From a virus: a DNA stretch of 25,376 nucleotides. Made by a program: the position numbers and the translations under genes. Shown piece by piece: positions 7,673-16,191 of this stretch. The notes beneath the pieces were generated by a model, which had not been told where the DNA came from, made no database searches, and was given only the letters and a program-made list of their open reading frames with translations. Each line of letters opens with the position of its first letter. Within the stretch, counting starts at the first letter, position 1. Location: positions 1 through 25,376 of IMG/VR virus record IMGVR_UViG_3300037584_000119. One strand, written 5' to 3'.

Positions 7673-9744
7673 TGCAGATGGCACAACAAAACATATCTGA
7701 TATTTTAAATGCTAAAAAGGCATTTTTACGAGCTAAACAAGATGTTATTGTTCCTGAACAAAACATGAGTATGGCAGAAGGTGGTATGTATATGGGTCGC
7801 TTTGACCAAAGACAAGACACTGAAGGTGTCGGTTCTTTTGTACCACCACCAAGACAATCTTTTCAGACAGGTGGTACACCTACTGTACGAGAACGTAAGG
7901 TGATATTTGATGACCAAGGTATGCCGGGAATTGCTTTCGCAGACCCTCAACCGGGTGACCCTTTGTATGAACCACCCCACCTTCGTAATGTTCCTCCGAG
8001 AGTAAACACAATGGCAAAGGCTACAGGAATACAAGTCTTACCTACTGTACAAAATCCAAGTGCTACATATAACCCTAATGCAACTATAGGTGATATATCA
8101 GCACAGATGGCAACTGCTCCTGCATTACCTGAAGGTGCTCAAATACAACCTGTAGGCACAACTCCTACAGCAGGACAACTTTTACCTACAGACATAGGTG
8201 TAACAGGTCAAGTTGCACTACCTGCCGCACAAGCAGGAACAGCAACTGCACAGCAACAAAGTAAAGCTGATGCTCAACAACTACAAGCACAGGCTGTAAC
8301 TCCACAGATACGAGAAGCATTACAAACAGTTCAAGGTGCTCAAGTAACTGACCAAGAAAGACAAAGGTCACAAGTACAGGCACAACAACAGACAACAACT
8401 TCTGTAGCAGATTTAACTGCCGCTCAAGGTGTTGCAACTCAGATGACAAACCCTATTCAAAGGGAAATACAAGCAGGTGAGTTAGTATCCCCTACAGCTA
8501 ATGCAGAGAAAGCAAAGACATTTACAGAACAAGTACAGGCGGCTACAGCGTCACCTACAGACAAAGCAACTGTAGCAGGACAACTAGCAAGTCTTACTGC
8601 AAACTTTGATGCAACAAATCCACCATCATGGGCAGCAGGAGCAATAAGAGGTGTCCAAGCAGTTATGCAACAAAGAGGTCTTGGTGCTTCTAGTATTGCA
8701 GGACAAGCTCTTGTACAGGCTGCTATGGAATCAGCGTTACCTGTAGCACAAGCCGATGCAAGAACATTTGCTACTTTTGAAACACAGAATTTATCTAATA
8801 GACAACAACGTGCTATGTTAGCGGCTCAACAAAGAGCACAGTTTATAGGACAAGAGTTTGACCAAGGTTTTCAAGCTAGAGTACAAAATGCCGCAAAGAT
8901 AAGTGATATAGCTAATAGAAACTTTACTGCAGAGCAACAGGTAGGATTAGAGAACTCTCGTGCTGCTCAAACTATGAATCTAAATAACTTGTCTAATAGA
9001 CAGGCATTAGTAATGGCAAATGCTTCTGCTCTTTCAGGTTTAGATACAGCAAACTTAAATGCAAGACAACAGTCTGCAGTGCAGAATGCACAATCATTCT
9101 TACAAATGGATATGGCTAACTTATCTAATAGACAACAGGCAGATATGTTTGGAGCACAGCAACAGATACAATCTTTGTTCACTGACCAAGCTGCTCAAAA
9201 TGCCGCAAGACAGTTTAACGCAACATCACAGAATCAGGTTGACCAATTCTTTGCTAACTTAGGACAACAAGCTAATCAGTTTAATGCGACACAGATGAAT
9301 GCACAGTCACAGTTTAACGCAGGTCAGGCTAATACAATAGAAAGATTTAATGCAGAAATTAATAATCAGCGTGACCAATTCAACGCACAGAATCAATTAG
9401 TGATTGCACAAGCAAATGCTAATTGGAGAAGACAGTTAGCTACTCAAGATACCGCTGCTATTAATAGAGCTAATGAATTGAATGCTCAGAATATATTAGG
9501 ACTAAGTAATCAAGCCTATAATAACTTATGGCAATATTATGGTGACACTATGGAGTGGGCATGGACATCTGCAGAGAATGAAAGAAGTCGTGTTATTGAA
9601 CTTGCAAAAGCACAGCTACAAGCTGACAGTGCTTTTAATATACAAGACATGAAAAATGATTATGCCTCTTCATCTGCTTTTGGTGGATTGATTGGTAAGT
9701 TTGTAACAGGTTCAATGTTTGGTGGTGGAGGATTATTCGGATAA
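7672..9744 (+). CDS. Gln/Asn-rich internal virion protein with 11/22-residue helical repeats (690 aa)
   Basis: The ATG overlaps the previous stop, and AGGAA (7660-7664) lies seven bases upstream. Residues 1-120 are Pro/Gly-rich and probably flexible, and 150-300 are Ala/Gln/Thr-rich. From about 373 to 605 the protein is helical, with Leu/Phe at 374, 396, 418, 440, 462 and 484 (period 22) and Phe at 515, 526, 537, 548, 559 and 570 (period 11). The final 20 residues are Gly-rich and hydrophobic (GGLIGKF, FGGGGLFG), perhaps a membrane-active tail. Position next to the large late proteins suggests an ejection protein of the T7 gp14/gp15 kind; no sequence match to those is claimed. Confidence 0.65.
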   Translation: MQMAQQNISDILNAKKAFLRAKQDVIVPEQNMSMAEGGMYMGRFDQRQDTEGVGSFVPPPRQSFQTGGTPTVRERKVIFDDQGMPGIAFADPQPGDPLYEPPHLRNVPPRVNTMAKATGIQVLPTVQNPSATYNPNATIGDISAQMATAPALPEGAQIQPVGTTPTAGQLLPTDIGVTGQVALPAAQAGTATAQQQSKADAQQLQAQAVTPQIREALQTVQGAQVTDQERQRSQVQAQQQTTTSVADLTAAQGVATQMTNPIQREIQAGELVSPTANAEKAKTFTEQVQAATASPTDKATVAGQLASLTANFDATNPPSWAAGAIRGVQAVMQQRGLGASSIAGQALVQAAMESALPVAQADARTFATFETQNLSNRQQRAMLAAQQRAQFIGQEFDQGFQARVQNAAKISDIANRNFTAEQQVGLENSRAAQTMNLNNLSNRQALVMANASALSGLDTANLNARQQSAVQNAQSFLQMDMANLSNRQQADMFGAQQQIQSLFTDQAAQNAARQFNATSQNQVDQFFANLGQQANQFNATQMNAQSQFNAGQANTIERFNAEINNQRDQFNAQNQLVIAQANANWRRQLATQDTAAINRANELNAQNILGLSNQAYNNLWQYYGDTMEWAWTSAENERSRVIELAKAQLQADSAFNIQDMKNDYASSSAFGGLIGKFVTGSMFGGGGLFG
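8788..9486 (+). repeat. Coding hendecad repeat region of the 690-aa virion protein
   Basis: It encodes residues 373-605. The first part repeats every 22 residues with N-(L/F)-(S/T/N)-x-(R/E)-Q starts (NLSNRQQ at 373 and 483; related units at 417, 439 and 461). The second part repeats every 11 residues with a (Q/R)FNA core. Register shifts by two residues between the parts, near residue 505-515. The DNA is not tandemly identical. Confidence 0.8.
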
Positions 9745-9935
9745 TGGAAACAAACCCTTCTTTAAATATATATAGAAAATTATCTAAGATGCAAGTAGAG
9801 CCTATGCAAGAGCCTAAAGGTGGTCTACTATCTAAAACTATGTCTACTAAAGCTAAAAAATATAAGCCTAATGTAGATGTAACTATGCGTGTAGCAAGAT
9901 ATATACAAGATATTAAGGATTATAATAATGCGTGA
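9744..9935 (+). CDS. Hypothetical small basic protein (63 aa)
   Basis: The start overlaps the preceding stop (TAATG at 9742-9746) and the end overlaps the next gene by eight bases (9928-9935), a typical phage operon arrangement. The product is Lys-rich in its middle (KTMSTKAKKYKPN) with a C-terminal amphipathic stretch (VARYIQDIKDYNNA). No membrane segment or known domain is visible. Its location between two probable virion proteins suggests a structural or assembly role, but the sequence alone does not say. Confidence 0.6.
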   Translation: METNPSLNIYRKLSKMQVEPMQEPKGGLLSKTMSTKAKKYKPNVDVTMRVARYIQDIKDYNNA

Positions 9936-10425
9936 TGTTGACCAAATATCATTTAGTGCTCCTATTCCGGGGCAATCTCTTACACATGAGTTAAGGGCAA
10001 GACCTTGGCAAAACCCACCACAGTTTAACACTGTAGAAGAATCTATGGATTGGTATTTAGAAAGGTTTGATAATCCTGAATTAGTGCAAGAATTATTATC
10101 TGTAATGGAATCAGGTGTACCTATTAGTACAATAGCTAATTCTATGCAACTTGGTGCAGTATTACAAGGTGTGCATAGTATAGATGTGGGTGTTTTAGTT
10201 ATGCCTATACTTATGGAGATAATGAAAACATTAGCAGAGAGAACAGATACTAAGTATGTAATGGGTGATGAGCCTGAAGAATCAGACAGACCATCTGATG
10301 CTGTATTAGATTCTGCTTTGAATAAGATTAAAGGCATGACAGTAGAGGATATGCCTGAAGAAGAAGAGATGATGGAAGAAGAGACACAAGAAGAACCTAT
10401 GGGTCTTATGGCGAGGAGAGCATAA
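9928..10425 (+). CDS. Conserved marine-phage protein of unknown function (165 aa), virion-associated by context
   Basis: The N-terminal blocks (FSAPIPGQSLT, then ARPWQNPPQF) and the central GVHSIDVGVLVMPILMEIMK segment look like a family I have seen repeatedly, uncharacterised, in marine podoviruses next to internal virion protein genes. The C-terminus is strongly acidic (EDMPEEEEMMEEETQEE, about 144-160) and probably disordered, then ends in Met/Arg. The gene overlaps both neighbours (8 bases upstream; TAATG downstream), so translation is likely coupled. No catalytic motif is seen. It could be a scaffold or chaperone for the ejection proteins, but that is speculation. Confidence 0.6.
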   Translation: MRDVDQISFSAPIPGQSLTHELRARPWQNPPQFNTVEESMDWYLERFDNPELVQELLSVMESGVPISTIANSMQLGAVLQGVHSIDVGVLVMPILMEIMKTLAERTDTKYVMGDEPEESDRPSDAVLDSALNKIKGMTVEDMPEEEEMMEEETQEEPMGLMARRA

Positions 10426-11876
10426 TGGGATTTAACTTTGGTGCATTTTTAGGTGGAGCAGCTTCACAGATAGTTGAAGATATTGATGAGCAAGAAAAAG
10501 AAGTAAAGCTCCGTACTAGAACTATACTTGATAGACAAGTAGCTGAAGCTGCAGAGAATAGAAAAAAGTTTCAAGATGATAAAGAGAAGATAGAGAAACA
10601 AATAACATCTATAGCTCAACTGTTTGGAGAGAATGACCCATTTAGATTTAACAAAGCTAGGTCTATTGTTGCAGGTGGTGATGAGCACTACAATACTATG
10701 TATAAAGAATTATCTACACATAAAAGACTTGGTGGTGACATGGGTCAAGCATATGATTATACTGCCGCTAACGAAGAGCAAGGCTTTGCAGGTGTTGCAG
10801 ATGCTGCGAAAGGTCTAGCCAAACTAAGAACAATAGAAGCACCTGAGTTTACAGAGGGCGTAAGAAGTAAAGGTCAAAAGTTATTTGGTATAGACTCAAA
10901 GAGTATGTATGAGAAAGCTAGGTCACAGTATGAACAGGCAGGACTATTGCCTAGTTCAAGTGCAGAATTAAAAGAAACTGTAAAGAAGTATGGAACAGGT
11001 AGTATAAACTTTCAGAACTTAAAGAAAGATGTGAAAGACGTGCAGACTATGTATGCTCAGAACGCTCAAGCTATATTAGCATTAGATAAAACTGCTCCTG
11101 ATTATAAAGAGAAAAGAGCTAAGCTAGAGGCAGATAATAAAATATTAACAGAACAAGTATCTAACATGAACATGGTTAGTGCATCTGTAATAGCAGAAAA
11201 GCTAAGACAAGACAATAAAGATACAGGTCAGTCATTAACGGAGATGAAAAATCTTTACAAAGACTCTAGAAATAAGTATGAGAAAAGTCTCCAATACAGT
11301 AAAACTGATGGTATCATAGATGATAATGGTAACAATTTGTTTGATAATGAAGCTAAAGAATACTTTGATAAAAAAATGGAAGAGTGGGATAATAATTATG
11401 TCAAAGGATTAATAGATGGTAATGGTGACTTAATAGATAATAGTGCCGATAGTCAGGCATTTATAAAATCCTTTGGTCTTGATAAATATGTAGGTAAACC
11501 TAAAGAAGAAGAAGAGAAAGTTGATAAACCTAAAAAAATTACATTTGAAGACAAAGTTAAAAGTGCTCAAGATGCAGGTAGTCCTGAAGCATTTTTACAA
11601 GGTGAGTTAGGTAAGATATCCAAAGGATTAAGTAGTGAAAGAAAAAATAAGATATATCAAAAGATATTTGAGATAGTTCAAAATGCATATCCTAATGCTA
11701 CTAACATTCAAGAGATAGTAAATAAAGAAATAGATAAGTATGAGGCGGCACAAAAAACAAAAACATTTGTTAGAAACAAAGGTGATGTGGCTGAGAATAC
11801 GGAAAAACCTATCATACTAGATGATAAAGGCGAAGAGATAACAAACCCCAACTTTAAATATTCAGGTGCTATATAG
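10425..11876 (+). CDS. Coiled-coil internal virion protein candidate (483 aa)
   Basis: A strong GAGGAGAG ribosome site lies within the previous gene's end, five bases before the ATG. The first 17 residues are Gly-rich and hydrophobic (GFNFGAFLGGAASQIV). They precede long charged helices (about 20-70, 195-260, 360-420) with predicted coiled-coil character and no beta-rich adhesion motifs. Lys and Glu dominate the second half. Its place just before the largest late gene matches T7-like internal core proteins (gp15 position), but no direct homology is visible to me. It ends 12 bases before the next GTG start. Product class inferred from order and helix content. Confidence 0.5.
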   Translation: MGFNFGAFLGGAASQIVEDIDEQEKEVKLRTRTILDRQVAEAAENRKKFQDDKEKIEKQITSIAQLFGENDPFRFNKARSIVAGGDEHYNTMYKELSTHKRLGGDMGQAYDYTAANEEQGFAGVADAAKGLAKLRTIEAPEFTEGVRSKGQKLFGIDSKSMYEKARSQYEQAGLLPSSSAELKETVKKYGTGSINFQNLKKDVKDVQTMYAQNAQAILALDKTAPDYKEKRAKLEADNKILTEQVSNMNMVSASVIAEKLRQDNKDTGQSLTEMKNLYKDSRNKYEKSLQYSKTDGIIDDNGNNLFDNEAKEYFDKKMEEWDNNYVKGLIDGNGDLIDNSADSQAFIKSFGLDKYVGKPKEEEEKVDKPKKITFEDKVKSAQDAGSPEAFLQGELGKISKGLSSERKNKIYQKIFEIVQNAYPNATNIQEIVNKEIDKYEAAQKTKTFVRNKGDVAENTEKPIILDDKGEEITNPNFKYSGAI

Positions 11877-11888
11877 TAGGAGAAAAAA

Positions 11889-14800
11889 GTGAAAGAGCTT
11901 AAAACAGGTGACTCTTATTATGACTCGTTATTTGAAGAAGAAGAAAAAGAAACAACTCAAACTCCTGTCGTAGAAGATTCTTATTATCAATCCCTATTAG
12001 ACGAAGAAGAAATACCTGCAGAAAAAGAAGAGATTTCTGTAACAGGAGACTCCTTTTATGATTCTCTAGTAGAGGAAGAGGCTACTTACGAATTAAATCC
12101 AGAATATGCAGAAGAAACAAAAGTAGATAGAGTAAAAACTCTAGACGAGTTCTCTAAAGATGAGAACTTCCTATCCACACTACGCTCCTATGCCAAGAAA
12201 AGGTTTGGTGACTCAGGTCTTCAAGAAGAAGGCGAGAGTAATAAAGACTATGTGCGTAGATTTCTCACCCACTACAGACAATTTAGTTCTAATACATTAG
12301 ACTTGGCTAGTCAGGTTGACTACATTCGTGGTGCAAACGACCAAGACAAAGCAGAGTTTGGTGCATTATATAGAGATATACAAAGACTCCCTAACTTCTA
12401 TGAAGAAGGTGGTGACAGAAGTCTTGGTGCTTTTTCAGATTATGCATTCTCTTTCTTTGCTGACCCTCTTGTGCTCTTCGGTTTTGGTGCAGGTAAAGCT
12501 GCCACAACAGGTGCAAGAAAAGCAGCCGAACAGCTATTCTTAGATGTAGGTAAAAAGGGTGCTATGAGAGAAGCAAGTAAACTAGGGTTTAAAGCTATAA
12601 GAAAACCACTTGCTATAGAAGCAGGTATAGAAGGTATACGTGCAGGTTATGAGACTCAGGCAGAGTCAGAGCTTGAAGAAGCGGCAGAATTAAGAGAGGG
12701 TGATGCCTCTATAGGAGAGATATTAACAGGAGCTACTATAGGTGCGACAGTTGTTGGTGCTATTGGTTTACCTTTTGCAGGTAAGTTAGGTAAAAGTGCT
12801 GTAAAAAAAGTTATTGAGGATGACGCTAAAAATATAGTAGAAGGAATAGAAAAGTCAGAGGCAGGTAAAACTGTATTTGCAGGTAAGTTCAGCGTTAATG
12901 CTGATGACATATCTTTTGACCCTTTAGAGGGAAGAACTATATTAGATAATATAGACCCTAATCTAGACCTATCTAATCTAGATTTATTGGATAAGAAAAC
13001 TAAGAAAGATGTAATACATAGAGTTGGTAAGTTTGCTACAGAAGTTGTAGAAGACATGATGAAAGACCCCAAGGGTAGATTTGATGACTTCTTAGCAGAG
13101 TATAGGTCAGGAGAAAAGACTGCATCAGAAGCCATAGGAAATATATTAAATAGACTAGAAGACTTCAAAGACATAGACGCAGATATTTTAGATGGTGCTA
13201 TAGCAAGAGCAGGTTTATCTCAAGAGCAGTTTGCTAAGATTACTTTCACATCTTTCAGTGAAGCAGGTAGCATATTAAGTGCAGCTAGTCCTCTAGGTAA
13301 GTTGATAAAAGGATATAAAGATGCAGACCCTGAGATAAAAAAGTTATATGAAAATACTTTTGGTAAAGAGGGAGACTCTTATACAGGTAAGTTTGGAGAG
13401 GTTATGCATCGTCTTGATAGAGAAAGACGAGCACTCATGGTTACACAGGTGTCTACCACTGTTCGTAACGTAGCCACAGGTGTGGCAAGATTAGGTTTTG
13501 ATACAGGCTATAATATAATGGAATCAACTCTGTACCACGCAGGTAGAGCTTTTGATTCTTTAATTAGTGGAAGAGCTGCACAAGATATAGAGTCAGGTAA
13601 ATTTACTCAAGGTCTCAGAGATATAGCAAGAGACAGCTTTGGTTTATTAGCTTTTACACTAGATAGGTTTGACCAAACAGGTGACCTAGTACAAGGTATG
13701 TTACAATACAATCCCCAACTCTTGAAGGTATTAAATAGAACAACAGGTGAGGTATCAGGAACTGAAACCTTATCTAAATTTACTATGGGTATGAACAAAC
13801 TTAATATAATGCAAGATACATTTTTTAGAAAAGGTGTATTTACTGCATCAGTAGATAAAAAACTAAGAAGAATGGGTTTGAGTTTAGAAGAAGTCTTAGA
13901 AAAGAATATGGTGCTACCAACTAAACTTTTGAGTGATGCAGTGGAAGATTCAGTAGCGTTTACATTCTCTCGTATGCCTAAAGAAAACTCTAAGAAATAT
14001 GTAGGTGATAGCTTGGCTCACACCTTTATAAAGTTTAATGAGAAGTTAGGACCTTTACCCGGACTTATTGGTGCTCCTGTAGGTACAGGTGCATTTCCTT
14101 TTGCTAGGTTTATGGCAAACGCTATGCAGTTTCAATTCCAATATAGTCCTCTCAGCTTCGTAGGAGCTACACTTAATAGTGCAGGTGGTGCATTAAAGTA
14201 TATGAAAGCTGCTATGGGAGACATGAATGATGCTCAGAGAAAGCAATTATTACAAGGGGGTAAGGCTAACATAGATAAAGCAAGAGAACAGTTTGCTAAA
14301 GGTATGGTAGGTTATGGTGCTTTAATGACAGCTATTCATCACAGAGCTAATAATCAAGATGTCAGATGGTATGAAGGTAAGACTGAAGATGGTAGAACAA
14401 CAGACCTAAGACCTTTCTTCCCACTTGCTCCATATCTAGTTGTAGCTGATTTGATTGTTAAGTGGGATAACAACGAACTAGACAAGATAGATGCTAAGAA
14501 AGTATTAGAAGGATTGACAGGCACTCAGTTTAGAACAGGTGCAAGTTCATATATGATAGACTCTTTCTTTAGGGGTCTAAGAAGTCCTTCAGGATTAACT
14601 GACATATCAGGTGAAAAAATAGGTGAATATGTTGGTGGATACGTGGGTGAACTTGTAGGTGGTGCGTTAACTCCGGGTAGAATTGTAAGAGACGTAGTGG
14701 CTGCCTTTGATGAAGAAGAGGCAAGACTCAAGGACTTTAATAAGATTGAAGGTACAGGATTTAATGAGAGAGGTCTCAGTAAATTTAGTAACACTATAGC

Positions 14801-15386
14801 ACGTAACCTACCTTTTATGTCTAAGTATGGTGGTTATGATGAGCTACAGAGTCCTACTAGAGAGGGTGCTATAATAAGGCAAGACCCCATAGGAACTCAG
14901 TTGACAGGTATAAGAAAAGAGCAGAGAAGAACTCCTATAGAAGAGGAGCTAATTAATCTAGGTCTTGAAAACTATATGGTAGTTCCTTCATCAGGTGATA
15001 AAGAAGCTGACTTCTTTGTTAAAAAATACATGGGTAAGTACGTACAAGATGAAGTATCTAAACTTATTGAGACAGATAGATATAAGAATGCTAGTAATAT
15101 AAAGAAAAGAGTCATGATGAAAAGAAGACTCGCTAGATTCAGAAAGATATCTAAGAAAATAGGTGAGGTAGAAGCTAGGAAAGAGGCGAGAGATGAGGGC
15201 AAGGCATTCACTGCATTTGATAGAGCACAGTTCCTAAGAATAGGAAATGAGAAGCGTAAACTAGCAGATGAATACTACATGGATAAGTATGGAAGCACTG
15301 TTATGGAAATGCAGGAAGCAGAACCTGAAGTCAATCATCTAAAAAGAGGTAAAAGAATAGGTCAGATACTCTCTAGAAGAAGCTAA
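11889..15386 (+). CDS. Large internal virion / DNA-ejection protein (1165 aa)
   Basis: It begins with GTG; AGGAGA five bases upstream (11878-11883) supports this start. The N-terminus is acidic and carries three SYY-type repeats (residues 7-19, 29-41 and 53-65). Amphipathic and Gly-rich hydrophobic stretches occur around 195-215 and 274-300 (GEILTGATIGATVVGAIG), and a conserved-looking FFPLAPYLVVADLIVKW lies near 843. The C-terminus is very basic (KKRVMMKRRLARFRK, about 1073-1087), suiting DNA or membrane contact. Size and last position in the structural operon parallel T7 gp16, but I see no transglycosylase motif. The stop overlaps that of the converging mazG gene. Confidence 0.6.
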   Translation: MKELKTGDSYYDSLFEEEEKETTQTPVVEDSYYQSLLDEEEIPAEKEEISVTGDSFYDSLVEEEATYELNPEYAEETKVDRVKTLDEFSKDENFLSTLRSYAKKRFGDSGLQEEGESNKDYVRRFLTHYRQFSSNTLDLASQVDYIRGANDQDKAEFGALYRDIQRLPNFYEEGGDRSLGAFSDYAFSFFADPLVLFGFGAGKAATTGARKAAEQLFLDVGKKGAMREASKLGFKAIRKPLAIEAGIEGIRAGYETQAESELEEAAELREGDASIGEILTGATIGATVVGAIGLPFAGKLGKSAVKKVIEDDAKNIVEGIEKSEAGKTVFAGKFSVNADDISFDPLEGRTILDNIDPNLDLSNLDLLDKKTKKDVIHRVGKFATEVVEDMMKDPKGRFDDFLAEYRSGEKTASEAIGNILNRLEDFKDIDADILDGAIARAGLSQEQFAKITFTSFSEAGSILSAASPLGKLIKGYKDADPEIKKLYENTFGKEGDSYTGKFGEVMHRLDRERRALMVTQVSTTVRNVATGVARLGFDTGYNIMESTLYHAGRAFDSLISGRAAQDIESGKFTQGLRDIARDSFGLLAFTLDRFDQTGDLVQGMLQYNPQLLKVLNRTTGEVSGTETLSKFTMGMNKLNIMQDTFFRKGVFTASVDKKLRRMGLSLEEVLEKNMVLPTKLLSDAVEDSVAFTFSRMPKENSKKYVGDSLAHTFIKFNEKLGPLPGLIGAPVGTGAFPFARFMANAMQFQFQYSPLSFVGATLNSAGGALKYMKAAMGDMNDAQRKQLLQGGKANIDKAREQFAKGMVGYGALMTAIHHRANNQDVRWYEGKTEDGRTTDLRPFFPLAPYLVVADLIVKWDNNELDKIDAKKVLEGLTGTQFRTGASSYMIDSFFRGLRSPSGLTDISGEKIGEYVGGYVGELVGGALTPGRIVRDVVAAFDEEEARLKDFNKIEGTGFNERGLSKFSNTIARNLPFMSKYGGYDELQSPTREGAIIRQDPIGTQLTGIRKEQRRTPIEEELINLGLENYMVVPSSGDKEADFFVKKYMGKYVQDEVSKLIETDRYKNASNIKKRVMMKRRLARFRKISKKIGEVEARKEARDEGKAFTAFDRAQFLRIGNEKRKLADEYYMDKYGSTVMEMQEAEPEVNHLKRGKRIGQILSRRS

Positions 15387-15745
15387 CGACTATCTCCTGA
15401 CCCTCGTAATGTTCCTCGTGTCTTTCTATCGTTAAGTTTATACAGATTATCTTCCATAATCTTACCTAGATTAGCACCTAACTCATTCGCTAACATGGCA
15501 CAATACCAAAGCACATCACCTATCTCAGACGCTACATTTGATTCTGTGCCATCACGAATATGTTTCTTTACTTTCCCTGCTACCTCTCCTGCTTCACTCA
15601 CAAGTCCAAGAGATAGGTAAGCTATGGCATCTTTCTTAGGATAGATAGCTGTAGTCTTACACTTCTCTTGGTATTCATTTGCAGTTATCAAACTCTTATT
15701 GTGCAACTGCATGAACTTCTTGGCTTCTTCTTCTAGCTTCGTCAC
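15383..15745 (-). CDS. mazG: MazG-like nucleotide pyrophosphohydrolase (120 aa)
   Basis: A MazG/all-alpha NTP pyrophosphohydrolase fold is indicated by the paired acidic motifs Glu51-x-x-Glu54 (in LVSEAGEVAGKVKK) and Glu74-x-x-Asp77 (in SEIGDVLWY), which bind Mg2+. The family hydrolyses (d)NTPs to monophosphates and pyrophosphate; phage versions have been linked to nucleotide balance and, more speculatively, to ppGpp. Length is typical of the single-domain form. The GTG start at 15745 is backed by GGAGAA eight bases upstream; it lies 50 bases inside the previous gene. It is the last gene of the replication arm, and its stop overlaps that of the 1165-aa virion gene. Confidence 0.85.
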   Translation of the reverse strand: MTKLEEEAKKFMQLHNKSLITANEYQEKCKTTAIYPKKDAIAYLSLGLVSEAGEVAGKVKKHIRDGTESNVASEIGDVLWYCAMLANELGANLGKIMEDNLYKLNDRKTRGTLRGSGDSR

Positions 15746-15980
15746 GTTTTACTTTCTCCAACTGTTTAGAGTAGGCAAAGTTATATCCTCTTTGCCACTC
15801 TCTATGTTGCATGGAGTTAGGATTGTATGGACTCTCTGTACATATAATCTTAGCACCAAACTTAGCAACATTACGTATATATTGTTTGCCTTTGAAGGCA
15901 TTGACCCCACGCTCAAACTGAATACGTAGGGGTGCATCATACTTACTTAGATTTGGATTCCTTTTTTTCTTCGATTTCAT
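15696..15980 (-). CDS. RMF-like (ribosome modulation factor) protein (94 aa)
   Basis: Residues 21-69 follow the layout of ribosome modulation factor: QFERGVNAF with Gly25 and Ala28, a Ser50-Pro51-Tyr52 in the place of RMF's Cys-Pro-Tyr, then Arg60, Trp62, Gly65, Tyr66 and Ala69 (HREWQRGYNFA). RMF dimerises 70S ribosomes during stationary phase. Here a roughly 15-residue insertion separates the two halves and both ends are very basic, as expected for RNA contact. AGGAG lies about eight bases before the ATG. The gene overlaps its upstream neighbour by 38 bases and mazG by 50. The assignment rests on a short pattern and could instead mark an unrelated basic protein. Confidence 0.45.
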   Translation of the reverse strand: MKSKKKRNPNLSKYDAPLRIQFERGVNAFKGKQYIRNVAKFGAKIICTESPYNPNSMQHREWQRGYNFAYSKQLEKVKRDEARRRSQEVHAVAQ

Positions 15981-16191
15981 TTGCTTGTCTCCTTTCTAAA
16001 TATTTGATTATCATTGAAAGTCTTGAGTCATACTTTTCAATGCAATCTATCTCTTTATCCATAGCTTCTATGATATCAGAGTGTTCTCCAATACCTGTAG
16101 ACCTACTTAGATAGATTTCTACATTGGCAATATGTTTGTTTATGTGTCCTACGTAATAGGACTTCAAAGCTGATAATAACATCTCTCTCAT
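15943..16191 (-). CDS. Conserved marine-phage protein of unknown function (82 aa)
   Basis: The sequence starts MREMLLSALKSYYVGHI and contains GIGEHSD at residues 33-39, followed by a helical acidic stretch (IIEAMDKEIDCIEKYD) and a basic tail. I recognise the arrangement from uncharacterised proteins in other marine phages, without a function. AGGAGAAC four bases before the ATG is a strong ribosome site, and the start overlaps the preceding stop as TAATG. The 3' end overlaps the RMF-like gene by 38 bases. The helical character fits a small adapter or inhibitor of a host protein, which is only a guess. Confidence 0.65.
   Translation of the reverse strand: MREMLLSALKSYYVGHINKHIANVEIYLSRSTGIGEHSDIIEAMDKEIDCIEKYDSRLSMIIKYLERRQANEIEEKKESKSK

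Noticed and set aside
9828-10337. 169-codon minus-strand frame opposite the 63-aa and 165-aa genes
   Set aside because: The plus-strand genes have coupled starts and recognisable conserved blocks; the minus frame has neither.
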